A model generated the notes under the pieces. The model did no database searches. It had not been told where the DNA came from and saw only the letters and a program-made list of their open reading frames with translations. 64,000 nt of DNA from an uncultured SAR116 cluster alpha proteobacterium (GTDB taxonomy: Bacteria > Pseudomonadota > Alphaproteobacteria > Puniceispirillales > Marisalimonadaceae): contig CABZSR010000004.1 of assembly GCA_902528415.1 (NCBI GenBank), positions 31,684 through 95,683 of the forward strand, given 5' to 3'. A program made the position numbers and the translations under genes. Positions 31,595-40,709 of the stretch are shown piece by piece (within the stretch, counting starts at the first letter, position 1; each line of letters opens with the position of its first letter).

Positions 31595-32350
31595 TTAATT
31601 TTTACCTAGATAAACTTCTATAACCTTTTCATTTTTTCTTATTTTTGATATTTCATCTGTCATTAAGATGGATCCTTCAGCCATTACAATAACTGGGTCA
31701 CATAATCTACTTATAAAATCTATATCATGTTCAATCATGCAAAAAGTATAATTTAACTCCTTGTTAAGTCTTAATATGGCATCGCCAATTGTGTTTAACA
31801 AAGTCCGATTTACGCCGGCACCTACTTCATCAAGGAGAACTATTTTTGGTCTTACCATCATTGTTCTTCCTAACTCTAATAATTTTTTTTGTCCCCCAGA
31901 AAGATTACCAGCATATTCATTTGCAATATGTTTTAATTGTAAAAAATCTAAAACATCATTTGTTTTTTCCAAAATCTTTTGTTCTTCTTGTTTTATTTTA
32001 TTTTTTCTGAACCATGTATTTATTATTGATTCACCTATTTGATTAGGTGGTACCATCATCAAATTATCTCTAACTGTTAGAGAGGCAAATTCATGAGCTA
32101 TCTGAAAGGTTCTAAGTATACCAAGGTTAAAAAGTTGATGAGGTTCATAACTGGTAATATCTGTATTTCCAAGTTTTATACTTCCTGAATCAGGTTTAAT
32201 AGAACCATTAATAATATTAAATAAAGTTGTTTTTCCTGCTCCATTCGGTCCAATAAGTGCTGTAACTGAGGATTTTTCAATGTTTAATGAAACATTGTTT
32301 ATAGCCTGTATACCACCAAAACTTTTGTAAAGATTATTTATCGAAAGCAT
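31595..32350 (-). CDS. livG: ABC transporter ATP-binding protein LivG
   Basis: A 251-aa ATPase with Walker A GPNGAGKTTLFN, signature LSGGQKKLLELGRTMM and Walker B VLLDEVGAGVN; the C-terminal MIEHDIDFI is the LivG H-loop. In the signature region the usual DEPxAG is DEVGAG, a minor variant seen in the family. It is separated from the binding-protein gene by a hairpin. Confidence 0.92.
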   Translation of the reverse strand: MLSINNLYKSFGGIQAINNVSLNIEKSSVTALIGPNGAGKTTLFNIINGSIKPDSGSIKLGNTDITSYEPHQLFNLGILRTFQIAHEFASLTVRDNLMMVPPNQIGESIINTWFRKNKIKQEEQKILEKTNDVLDFLQLKHIANEYAGNLSGGQKKLLELGRTMMVRPKIVLLDEVGAGVNRTLLNTIGDAILRLNKELNYTFCMIEHDIDFISRLCDPVIVMAEGSILMTDEISKIRKNEKVIEVYLGKN

Positions 32351-32362
32351 ATATATAGCCAG

Positions 32363-32392
32363 AAAAAAGGCCTAAGATAATATCTTAAGCCT
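32363..32392 (-). terminator. hairpin between binding-protein gene and livG
   Basis: Stem GGCCTAAGA / TCTTAAGCC (32369-32377, 32383-32391), with one G-U wobble and flanked by runs of A and T on both sides, lies in the 50-base gap. On the minus strand it is followed by six U. It probably acts as a leaky terminator or 3' stabiliser so that the periplasmic binding protein is made in excess over the ATPases and permeases. Confidence 0.7.
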
Positions 32393-32400
32393 TTTTAACT

Positions 32401-33579
32401 TTATCTATAACTAACTTTGTTAGTTTTCTCATTGTCAATAAGGATTTCAGCAAAGCTTCCAGATGACTCGCCTGAACCAACAAGCTCTAGTGCGGTTGCC
32501 CCAACATAGTCGATGTCCTTACCTGCTTTAATCAATTTTAAAGCTTTTCCAAGCTCACCAGGATATATTTTTTCTCCGGGTGCATTAGCAATATCCATAA
32601 CACTCTTTTTAAAAGTATTACTTACGGTAGATTTAGACTTCTCCATCGCTAACATAATTAAGGCTGCAGAATCGTATGATTCTGGTCCATAAGGTCCTGA
32701 TTCAAAGCCTGCTTTTTTTGCTAACTCCGAATACTTTGCAGCACCAGGGCTGTCTGTTCCAGGAACTGATCCAATTGATCCATTAAGGTCTGGACCGATC
32801 GCTTTTGGTAATGAATCACCAATCATACCATCTGGTAAGAAAAATTTATCAAAAGCACCATTATCTAAAGATGTTTGAATTATTCCTTTTCCACCTTGAT
32901 CTAAATAACCTGCTACAATTAGGATGTCACCCCCTGCTTGTGCTAATGCAGCAACCTCTGCACTGTAGTCAGCTTTACCATCTTCATGAGCTGTTGTTAC
33001 AGTAATTTTACCACCTCTTGAAATAAAGTTTTTTTGAATACTTGCTGCCAAGCCTTTTCCATAGTCGTTGTTAGTATGTGACAAAGCAGCAGATTTAAAA
33101 CCTTTTTCTATTAATAAATCAGCTATTACTTCGCCTTGTCTAGCATCAGATGGTGCGGTTCTAAAGAAAAGTCCGTTATCAGGTTCAGTGGACAATGCAG
33201 GTGAAGTTGCTGAAGGAGATATCATAACTATACCATTAGGCATTGCTACATTTTTTAAAACTGCTGTAGTAACTCCAGAGCAATCAGCGCCCATTATGGC
33301 ACTGACTTTATCAGAAGTTATTAATCTTTCTGCTGCAGCTTGTGCCGCCGCTGCGTCAACACATGTAGAGTCTGCTCTAACACCTTCAATTTTACCATGC
33401 ATAAAATTACCTGAATTATTTACTTCTTCAATAGCTAATTCAGCACTTTTCGCCATCACAGGTGCTAAAGATTCAATAGGACCTGTAAATCCTAAAATAA
33501 TTCCAATTTTCACATTTTTTGCAAATGCTGGAAAAATAAGGAAAATTGATAGCATTAACGAAATTAGAATTTTTTTCAT
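32401..33579 (-). CDS. ABC transporter periplasmic binding protein, LivJ/Peripla_BP_6 type
   Basis: A 392-aa type I periplasmic binding protein. It starts with a signal peptide cleaved near AFAKN. The mature part opens KIGIILGFTGPIESLAPVMAKSAELA, with DSTCVDAAAAQAAAERLI and SATSPALS in the ligand cleft, as in Leu/Ile/Val binding proteins. It delivers the ligand to LivHMGF encoded downstream. First gene of the operon, divergent from soxB. Specificity (branched-chain amino acids, other amino acids, or amides) cannot be read. Confidence 0.9.
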   Translation of the reverse strand: MKKILISLMLSIFLIFPAFAKNVKIGIILGFTGPIESLAPVMAKSAELAIEEVNNSGNFMHGKIEGVRADSTCVDAAAAQAAAERLITSDKVSAIMGADCSGVTTAVLKNVAMPNGIVMISPSATSPALSTEPDNGLFFRTAPSDARQGEVIADLLIEKGFKSAALSHTNNDYGKGLAASIQKNFISRGGKITVTTAHEDGKADYSAEVAALAQAGGDILIVAGYLDQGGKGIIQTSLDNGAFDKFFLPDGMIGDSLPKAIGPDLNGSIGSVPGTDSPGAAKYSELAKKAGFESGPYGPESYDSAALIMLAMEKSKSTVSNTFKKSVMDIANAPGEKIYPGELGKALKLIKAGKDIDYVGATALELVGSGESSGSFAEILIDNEKTNKVSYR

Positions 33580-33721
33580 AAAGTTTCCCCTTTTGTTTTA
33601 TAATGACATTTAATTTTATAAAGAAATAATATTATTAAGCGAATCAAATTTTAAGTTGTTATGCAAAATAACCTTTAGTAGGTTAATTATAGATTTACCA
33701 AAAAGAAAAGATGCTTTCCAT

Positions 33722-34972
33722 ATGTACTACAACGTTCTTAAAATATTAAAAGAGGGTTTAAATGATAATAAAGGATGGAAAAAAACATGGCAAAACCCCG
33801 AGATAAAGAAAAAATATGATGTGATTATTATAGGTGGTGGTGGACACGGACTGGCAACAGCTTTTTACTTAGCTAAAGAATTCAAAATTAAAAACATAGC
33901 AGTGCTTGAAAAAAATTGGATTGGTGGAGGCAACGTTGGACGCAACACGACCATAATTCGATCAAACTATCTACTAAATGAAAATGAAGCCTTTTACGAA
34001 TTTTCCTTAAAATTATGGGAAACACTTGAAAATAAAATTAACTATAATGCAATGGTTAGTCAAAGAGGAGTTTTGAATGTTTTTCATTCTGATGCGCAAA
34101 GGGATTCTTTTGTAAGACGAGGTAACTCTATGATAATTAATGGAGCAGATGCAGAGCTGTTTGATGTTGATAAAATAAAATCAATTTATCCTTTTTTAGA
34201 TTATGACAACGCGAGGTTTCCAATTAAGGGAGGTCTTTTTCAAAAAAGAGGTGGTTCGGTCCGCCATGACGCAGTTGCATGGGGTTATGCTCATGCTGCT
34301 GACGAATTAGGTGTTGATATCATACAAAATTGTGAAGTTACAGGGTTCAAAATCAAATCTGGAACCTGCATTGGCGTAGAGACCAATAAGGGTGATATTT
34401 TAGCTAATAAAATTGGTTGTGCTGTAGCTGGATCGTCAAGTGTATTAATGTCCAAAGCTAATATGAACCTTCCATTAGAAAGCCACGTTTTACAAGCATT
34501 CGTAAGTGAAAGTTTAAAGCCTCTTATTCCAGGGGTCATTACTTTTGGAGCAGGGCACTTTTATATATCACAATCTGATAAAGGTGGCTTAGTTTTTGGG
34601 GGAGATATTGACGGATATAATTCTTATGCACAAAGAGGAGGCATGGATATGTTAGAAGATGTTTGTGAGGGTGGTTTAGCATTAATGCCTACCATAGGTA
34701 AGGCAAGACTTTTAAGAATGTGGGGAGGTATTATGGATATGAGTATGGATGGTTCTCCAATTATAGATAAAACTCACATTAAAGGACTATATTTGAATGC
34801 GGGTTGGTGTTATGGGGGCTTTAAAGCAACCCCAGCTTCTGGCTGGTGTTTTGCTCATTTACTTGCAAAAGATGATTCTCATTCATTATCTGAAAACTTT
34901 CAATTAGATAGATTTAAAAATGGCTATATGATTGACGAAAAAGGTCAAGGAGCCCAACCAAATTTACATTAA
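33722..34972 (+). CDS. soxB: heterotetrameric sarcosine oxidase beta subunit
   Basis: A 416-aa FAD amine oxidase of the DAO family. The dinucleotide site KYDVIIIGGGGHGLATAFYLA is near residue 32, followed by WIGGGNVGRNTTIIRSNY, as in SoxB. The C-terminal LYLNAGWCYGGFKATPASGW holds the flavin. It oxidises N-methyl groups of sarcosine-like amines; the active site lies in this subunit. The frame can be opened from TTG at 33656, but the ATG at 33722 gives the family's MYYNVLKILKEGL start. First of soxBDAG, divergent from the ABC operon. Confidence 0.92.
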   Translation: MYYNVLKILKEGLNDNKGWKKTWQNPEIKKKYDVIIIGGGGHGLATAFYLAKEFKIKNIAVLEKNWIGGGNVGRNTTIIRSNYLLNENEAFYEFSLKLWETLENKINYNAMVSQRGVLNVFHSDAQRDSFVRRGNSMIINGADAELFDVDKIKSIYPFLDYDNARFPIKGGLFQKRGGSVRHDAVAWGYAHAADELGVDIIQNCEVTGFKIKSGTCIGVETNKGDILANKIGCAVAGSSSVLMSKANMNLPLESHVLQAFVSESLKPLIPGVITFGAGHFYISQSDKGGLVFGGDIDGYNSYAQRGGMDMLEDVCEGGLALMPTIGKARLLRMWGGIMDMSMDGSPIIDKTHIKGLYLNAGWCYGGFKATPASGWCFAHLLAKDDSHSLSENFQLDRFKNGYMIDEKGQGAQPNLH

Positions 34973-34983
34973 AGTAGAAACTA

Positions 34984-35274
34984 ATGATTATTGATCATCC
35001 ATTATTAGGTCCAAGGGATGCTAGTGAATTCATCTATTTGGGTGATGCGTCACTATTGAACAGACCTAACTGGGATGAAGAAAAATCAGAAGATAATTTT
35101 TACAAATACCTATATCTCAGAGAAAATGTTGCCGGAATGCATAAAGAACTTTGGTTTCATCAACAAGGAGACAGAAGTTGGCTTGTGATTTCAAGAAATA
35201 CTGTAACTCACGAAATTTTTAAAGTTGAATTAGCTACTGAATTAAAAAAAAATATGGGAAAGTCTAATGACTAG
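34984..35274 (+). CDS. soxD: sarcosine oxidase delta subunit, cysteine-free variant
   Basis: A 96-aa SoxD by position and by sequence (GPRDASEFIYLGDA, YLYLRENVAGMHKELWFH). Classical SoxD binds zinc with three Cys and one His near CPYCG and HxxGC. Here the protein has no cysteine at all: the first pair is replaced by HPLLG and the later Cys by Asp (HQQGDR). It therefore represents the zinc-free form. It overlaps soxA by eight bases. Confidence 0.87.
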   Translation: MIIDHPLLGPRDASEFIYLGDASLLNRPNWDEEKSEDNFYKYLYLRENVAGMHKELWFHQQGDRSWLVISRNTVTHEIFKVELATELKKNMGKSND

Positions 35275-38209
35275 ACCAACAAGAACTAAATCTAGTCTGA
35301 TCAATACAAATAAAAAATTAAGTTTTGTATTTAATGGGAAAAAATACGAAGGTTTTCAAGGAGATACCCTAGCATCAGCTCTATTAGCTAATGATGTTAA
35401 ACTAATTGCTAGATCATTTAAGTATCACAGACCAAGGGGAATTTTTACATCGGGTTCTCATGAACCAAATGCCTTAGTTGAAATCATACATGATGATTAT
35501 AATGAACCCAATAGCAAAGCTACGACAGTAGAATTATATGAAGGATTAGTGGCTAAAAGTCAAAATTGCTGGCCTTCCTTAAAATACGATCTGATGTCAA
35601 TAAATGATAAATTTTCAAAATTTATTGGTGCTGGATTCTATTATAAAACTTTCATGTGGCCGTCTTTTTTTTGGGAGAAGGTCTATGAACCAGTCATTAG
35701 AAAAGCTGCTGGCATAGGAAAGTTATCAAAAAATAAAAATAATACAAATTCAGAAAAAGGTTTTTTATATTGCGATCTTCTGATTATTGGCTCAGGTCCC
35801 TCAGGACTAATTTCTGCTTTTATTGCAGGTTTGTCGGGAATTAAAGTTATAATAGTTGAAGAAGATTATGTCTTTGGTGGTAGTCTTAACAATGAAATTT
35901 TCAAAATTTCTAATATGTCACCACAAGCCTGGGTTAAGTCTATTTTAAAGGAAATTAGAAAACTATCAAATGTTAGATGTATAGAAAATACCTCTGTTAT
36001 AGGGATGTTTGATCATGGTGTCTTTGGAGCAATCCAAAAATTAAAAGAAAGTAAAATAGAACAAATATTTTGGAAAATAGTGTCTAAGAAAGCTTTGCTG
36101 TGTTCAGGCTCACTTGAAAGGCTAATTCCTTTTCAAAATAATGATTTACCAGGAATTATGTTGTCAGGTTCTATTCGTAGTTATTTAAATAGATGGGGCG
36201 TAAGTAATTTTGATAAAGTTTTATTATTTACAAATAATGACGATACTTATGTAACGGCCTTGGACTTAATTTCGAATGGAATAAATTTAATTGGTGTTGT
36301 TGATACAAGAGATAATCCTAGAATTTTTGATACTAAAATTAAAGTTTTTAAAAGTTCTCAAGTAGTCAATGCTACAGGTAAGTTATATCTTAAAGGTGTT
36401 GATATAGTTAATAAAGAAGGAGAACTTACACATTTAAAATGTGACTATCTTGGTATTTCAGGAGGTTGGAACCCAAATATTCATTTAAGTTGTCACACCG
36501 GGGTAAGACCTGAATGGAATGAAAAGATATATGCGTTTGTTGCTGGTAAAAAGAATGTCTCAACACATTTAAAAGCTGCAGGTTCTGCAAATGGAAAGTT
36601 TTCATTAAATGAGTGTATCCTTGACGCTGAAAAACAAGTATTAGAAATACTTTCAGATTTAGAAATGAAACCCAAAAAATATAGCCTCCCAAAAATTAAA
36701 GAGCAATCTTTTGAAATAGATCCTTTTTGGTTTGTAAAGATTGGTTCTCAAAGAAAATGGGTAGATTTACAAAATGACGTGACTGTAAAAGATATTGAAA
36801 TGGCTTATGCTGAAAACTTTAGATCAGTAGAGCATTTAAAGAGATACACAACTTTAGGAATGGGGACAGATCAAGGTAAAACTTCTAATGTTACCGGGTT
36901 AGCTATTTTAGCCTCATTATCAAATAAGTCTATACCAGATGTAGGAACTACGGTATTTAGACCCCCTTACATTCCATTATCCATAGAGGCTTTAGTTGGT
37001 TCGTCAATTGGTAAAAATTTTAAGCCAACAAGATTAACTCCAACTCATAATTGGGCTAGAGATAATGGCGCTAGTTTTACAGAAACAGGATTATGGCTAA
37101 GAGCTGAATATTATTCTCAAAAAAATGAATATCACTGGAGAATGAGTGTTGATCGAGAGGTTAATTCTGTCAGAAATTCAGTTGGATTTTGTGATGTTTC
37201 AACCTTAGGAAAAATTGATATTCAAGGGAAGGATGCCCTAGAATTTGTAAATAAAGTCTACTGTAATGGATTTACAAAATTACCAGTTGGCAAGGTTAGA
37301 TATGGTTTAATGCTTAGAGAAGACGGTATTGTCATGGATGATGGAACAACAGCTAGAATGAGTGAAAATCATTTCATCATGACAACTACAACTGTCAATG
37401 CAGAAAGTGTATATAGACACCTAGAATTTTGTCATCAATGTCTGTGGCCAGAGATGGACGTCCATTTAATTTCAACAACAGACGCTTGGGCACAAATAGC
37501 AATTGCAGGTCCAAATTCTAGAAAAATAATTTCTAAAATAGTTGATAAGCAATTTGATGTTTCTGACAAAAATTTCCCTTTTATGGCTTGTAAGGAAATA
37601 ACAATTTGTGGAGGTGTTTTAGCAAGGCTTTTTCGAATTTCTTTCTCGGGTGAACTAGCTTATGAATTATCTATTCCAACTCAATATGCATCATCATTAG
37701 CTTCCTATCTTATGGAAATAGGAAAAGATGAAAATATAATTCCTTATGGTACAGAAGCGCTTGGGGTAATGAGAATTGAAAAAGGACATGCTGCTGGAGC
37801 AGAATTAAATGGGACAATTTCTGCATTAAATTTAAATATGGGTAAAATGGTATCCAACAAAAAAGATAGTATTGGTATGGTTCTGTCAAAAAGAGAAGGC
37901 TTGAATACTTTAGACGGATTAAGGTTAGTTGGTTTGAAGCCTCTTAAAGCTAATAATCAATTAATTTCTGGCTCACATTTGTTTAATTCAAGTGATACAA
38001 TTACTCCTAGAAATGACCTTGGTTATATAACCTCTTCTTGTTATTCACCAACTTTGAAAAGCTACATTGCGCTGGGATTTCTAAAGAATGGATGTAACCG
38101 CCATGGAGATAAAATAAAAATTAGCAATCCGATATTAGGAAAAGAAGATTTTGCTGAGGTATGTAACCCTATTTTTGTTGATACCAATGGAGAAAAATTA
38201 CGTGCATAA
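35267..38209 (+). CDS. soxA: sarcosine oxidase alpha subunit
   Basis: A 980-aa subunit of usual length. It has an N-terminal ferredoxin-like fold (YEGFQGDTLASALLAND), an FAD/NAD-binding Rossmann domain with LLIIGSGPSGLISAFIAG near residue 170, and a C-terminal GcvT-like domain from about 600. In that last domain tetrahydrofolate accepts the formaldehyde-level carbon, giving methylene-THF. It channels one-carbon units from the SoxB oxidation. The coding sequence runs into the start of soxG. Confidence 0.94.
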   Translation: MTRPTRTKSSLINTNKKLSFVFNGKKYEGFQGDTLASALLANDVKLIARSFKYHRPRGIFTSGSHEPNALVEIIHDDYNEPNSKATTVELYEGLVAKSQNCWPSLKYDLMSINDKFSKFIGAGFYYKTFMWPSFFWEKVYEPVIRKAAGIGKLSKNKNNTNSEKGFLYCDLLIIGSGPSGLISAFIAGLSGIKVIIVEEDYVFGGSLNNEIFKISNMSPQAWVKSILKEIRKLSNVRCIENTSVIGMFDHGVFGAIQKLKESKIEQIFWKIVSKKALLCSGSLERLIPFQNNDLPGIMLSGSIRSYLNRWGVSNFDKVLLFTNNDDTYVTALDLISNGINLIGVVDTRDNPRIFDTKIKVFKSSQVVNATGKLYLKGVDIVNKEGELTHLKCDYLGISGGWNPNIHLSCHTGVRPEWNEKIYAFVAGKKNVSTHLKAAGSANGKFSLNECILDAEKQVLEILSDLEMKPKKYSLPKIKEQSFEIDPFWFVKIGSQRKWVDLQNDVTVKDIEMAYAENFRSVEHLKRYTTLGMGTDQGKTSNVTGLAILASLSNKSIPDVGTTVFRPPYIPLSIEALVGSSIGKNFKPTRLTPTHNWARDNGASFTETGLWLRAEYYSQKNEYHWRMSVDREVNSVRNSVGFCDVSTLGKIDIQGKDALEFVNKVYCNGFTKLPVGKVRYGLMLREDGIVMDDGTTARMSENHFIMTTTTVNAESVYRHLEFCHQCLWPEMDVHLISTTDAWAQIAIAGPNSRKIISKIVDKQFDVSDKNFPFMACKEITICGGVLARLFRISFSGELAYELSIPTQYASSLASYLMEIGKDENIIPYGTEALGVMRIEKGHAAGAELNGTISALNLNMGKMVSNKKDSIGMVLSKREGLNTLDGLRLVGLKPLKANNQLISGSHLFNSSDTITPRNDLGYITSSCYSPTLKSYIALGFLKNGCNRHGDKIKISNPILGKEDFAEVCNPIFVDTNGEKLRA

Positions 38210-38753
38210 AGACTTAACGCTTTACTCAACAATATATTCTTCTGAAAATATAGTTGTTAAAAAGGATTTACAATTAAAGTTAGATAACACAAAAAAAATA
38301 TTTTCTTTAAGTCATAATTTTTATCAATCAAAAAAATTTAATTCGACTTTTAAAAATTACTTTTCATACGCGCCTCCTTCTATCTCTAATTTTAAGCAAA
38401 ATAATAAAGTATTTGTTTTTTGGACAAGGAACAACAGTTACTTCATCTTGGGTGATGTTGAGGCTAAAAGCATAATTTCTTCTTTTAATTCGATTGCATC
38501 TATTACTGATCAAACAGGTGGGTGGGTATGCTTTAATTTAAGTGGTCAACATTCTAAATCATTGTTTGAAAAGCTTGTGGTTTTTGATATTGATTCTTTT
38601 AAAAAAGGAGAAGTAACTAGAACTTCTATAAATAAAATTAATTGTTTTGTTTTATGTAATGAAAAATTTTTAAAATATACAATAGTTTGTCCAATATCTT
38701 TTATGGAATCAATGAAAGTGAGGCTTGTAAATTTGATTAACTTAATTGCATAG
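38187..38753 (+). CDS. soxG: sarcosine oxidase gamma subunit
   Basis: A 188-aa weakly conserved SoxG. SITDQTGGWVCFNLSGQHSKSLFEKL, shortened here to TDQTGGWVCFNLSG, plus FKKGEVTRTSINKIN follow the SoxG/GcvT-like pattern. Identity as the fourth subunit also rests on position. The frame opens from a TTG at 38151 deep in soxA; the ATG at 38187 (overlap 23 bases) is more credible, and a GTG at 38202 is possible. Its end overlaps the convergent TRAP permease gene by 17 bases. Confidence 0.8.
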   Translation: MEKNYVHKDLTLYSTIYSSENIVVKKDLQLKLDNTKKIFSLSHNFYQSKKFNSTFKNYFSYAPPSISNFKQNNKVFVFWTRNNSYFILGDVEAKSIISSFNSIASITDQTGGWVCFNLSGQHSKSLFEKLVVFDIDSFKKGEVTRTSINKINCFVLCNEKFLKYTIVCPISFMESMKVRLVNLINLIA

Positions 38754-40065
38754 CGTTAGGTAAAAATAAGACAATGCTTGGAAATGCAATTAAAACGCCT
38801 ACTGTAATAACATCTGCAACAAAAAATGGCGCACAGCCTCTAAAAACATCTTGTACAGGAATGTCTGGGCGGACTCCACTCACAACGAAACAATTTAAAC
38901 CGATTGGTGGAGTTATAAGGCAAAGCTCTGCCATTTTTACAACTATAATACCAAACCAAATAGGATCATATCCTAGTGCAATTACTGCTGGTTGAACTAC
39001 TGGTAAAGTGAGTAGCAACATTCCAATGGCATCCATAAACATACCTAAGATCGCATAAACTAATAAAATACAAAGTAAAATAGCTAAAGGTGGATAATCC
39101 AATGAAGTTATCCAATTACTGAAAGCATTTGGCAATCCAGCAAATCCTAAAAATCTGACATATACTAGAACACCCCAAATTATGGAAAAAATCATTACTG
39201 TTAGCTTAGCAGTTTCATAGAGTGCAGCCTTGAGTGCGCTAGCTTTCATTCCCTTTAGAATAGCGATGATAAAGACAACAAAGGCTCCTAGAGCCCCAGC
39301 TTCTGTAGGCGTAGCCCAACCAAAATACATGGAACCAAAAATAATAATAATAACTGAAAATATTGGAATTGTTGAGGGTAATGAAACGATTTTTTCTTTA
39401 AATGAATATATTCTAGTTTTAGGACCCATATCAGGTTTAAACGAGACAATGCTAACAATTATCAATCCATAAATTATTGCTGAAACTATCCCAGGTAAGA
39501 AACCAGCAAGCAAAAGCTGTCCTACTGATTCCTCAACAATTATAGCATATATAACTAATATAGCACTAGGTGGTATCAAAGTTGCCAAAGTTCCGCCAGC
39601 GGCTACAACTCCAGCAGCAAGTTTTCTATTGTAGCCTTCACGCAACATCTCAGGTATTGCAACCCGAGCAAAAACTGCTGCTGTAGCTGTGCTTGCACCC
39701 GAAACAGCTGCAAAGCCAGCAGTTGCAAATACTGTAGCTACTGCTAATCCCCCAGGAAGTCTTCCTAGCCATCTTTTGGCAGCTTCAAATAAGGATTTTG
39801 TTAATCCTGCGTGAAAGGCCAAAAAGCCAATTAAAATAAACATTGGCAAGATTGACAAAGCATAAGTAACAGCTTTTGAATGTGGAATAGTTCCTGCCAT
39901 CCCAAGACCTGCAAACATTGCTTTTTCAAGACCTAGTTTTGTTGACAATATCCATACTAAACCAGCGGTGCCTGCTAATGCACTAGCAAAAGCTACGCGC
40001 ATTCCAAAAAAAATCATAAACATCATTATTGATGTAACTGTTATGCCAATTTGAAGAGGATCCAA
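38737..40065 (-). CDS. dctM: TRAP transporter large permease (DctM), system 1
   Basis: A 442-aa DctM-type membrane protein with about twelve hydrophobic segments. MFILIGFLAFHAGLTKSLFEAA, GASTATAAVFARVAIPEM and LIPPSAILVIYAI are the TRAP large-subunit motifs; LITPPIGLNCFVVSGV is near the end. It is a sodium-coupled secondary transporter that takes ligand from the periplasmic DctP. Cotranscribed with dctQ (15-base gap). Confidence 0.93.
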   Translation of the reverse strand: MDPLQIGITVTSIMMFMIFFGMRVAFASALAGTAGLVWILSTKLGLEKAMFAGLGMAGTIPHSKAVTYALSILPMFILIGFLAFHAGLTKSLFEAAKRWLGRLPGGLAVATVFATAGFAAVSGASTATAAVFARVAIPEMLREGYNRKLAAGVVAAGGTLATLIPPSAILVIYAIIVEESVGQLLLAGFLPGIVSAIIYGLIIVSIVSFKPDMGPKTRIYSFKEKIVSLPSTIPIFSVIIIIFGSMYFGWATPTEAGALGAFVVFIIAILKGMKASALKAALYETAKLTVMIFSIIWGVLVYVRFLGFAGLPNAFSNWITSLDYPPLAILLCILLVYAILGMFMDAIGMLLLTLPVVQPAVIALGYDPIWFGIIVVKMAELCLITPPIGLNCFVVSGVRPDIPVQDVFRGCAPFFVADVITVGVLIAFPSIVLFLPNAMQLS

Positions 40066-40080
40066 TATTTAGTTCCTTAC

Positions 40081-40662
40081 CTATTTTGAAGTTTCTATTT
40101 GAGATGCTTCTTGTTTTGCTTGGTTTTCTACATCTAATATTAAGGGCACTCCAATAGGTTGAAGCTTTGGATCTATAATCAATCTTATATACCCAGAAAA
40201 TTGTACAATAAGCCGTAAAGTTAATGCTGCAAAAGCAATTGGTATCATTAACTTTGATGGCCATGTTGGCAATTGTATATCAATCGTACTATCGCCAATG
40301 GTCCAAGCTCTTTGAAAATGTTTAAACGAGTAATAAGTCAAAATACTTATAATTAATATAGTTGCTGCAGTTTGTATGGCTTCTGCTATCCACTTTGAAC
40401 GGCCATTTAACATAGATAGAAAAATTTCCATACGAACATGTCCACCTAGTCTTTGACAGTACGCTATTCCAATAAACGCAAATATTGCAATTGATTGTTC
40501 TGCAAAGTCAATATAACCAGGAATTGGCATATTTAAAATTTTTCTACTAACTATTTGCACCGTTGCTGTGATCATTAATATGAAAATTGCTAGCGCTGCA
40601 AAGCTAGTTAAAAAATCTTCTATTTTCTCAAGAAATTTGTCGAAAGTATTTATCATATCCAA
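40081..40662 (-). CDS. dctQ: TRAP transporter small permease (DctQ), system 1
   Basis: A 193-aa small TRAP permease with four predicted membrane spans. FLTSFAALAIFILMITATVQIVSRKI and QSIAIFAFIGIAYCQRLGGHVRME are the recognisable DctQ motifs. It supports DctM in ligand transfer from DctP. The C-terminal tail is hydrophilic. It is placed between a hairpin and dctM. Confidence 0.9.
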   Translation of the reverse strand: MDMINTFDKFLEKIEDFLTSFAALAIFILMITATVQIVSRKILNMPIPGYIDFAEQSIAIFAFIGIAYCQRLGGHVRMEIFLSMLNGRSKWIAEAIQTAATILIISILTYYSFKHFQRAWTIGDSTIDIQLPTWPSKLMIPIAFAALTLRLIVQFSGYIRLIIDPKLQPIGVPLILDVENQAKQEASQIETSK

Positions 40663-40670
40663 CCATTACT

Positions 40671-40700
40671 AAAGAAGGATGAAAACTTTCATCCTTCTTT
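40671..40700 (-). terminator. long perfect hairpin between dctP and dctQ (system 1)
   Basis: A perfect 14-bp inverted repeat, AAAGAAGGATGAAA / TTTCATCCTTCTTT with a two-base gap (40671-40684, 40687-40700), fills the 47-base spacer. On the minus strand it ends in CTTCTTT without a longer U-run, so it is better seen as a 3' stabiliser or partial terminator for the abundant dctP message than as a full stop. Confidence 0.65.
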
Positions 40701-40709
40701 AATTATTAT

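Noticed and set aside
33068..33613. 181-aa plus-strand frame opposite the ABC binding protein
   Set aside because: Antisense shadow of a signal-peptide-bearing conserved protein; it has no recognisable motifs.
33656..33721. TTG-initiated extension of soxB
   Set aside because: The added 22 residues are not SoxB-like, and an ATG with the normal SoxB start lies at 33722.
38151..38186. TTG start of soxG inside soxA
   Set aside because: The residues are simply soxA codons in another frame; the ATG at 38187 is a more ordinary start.
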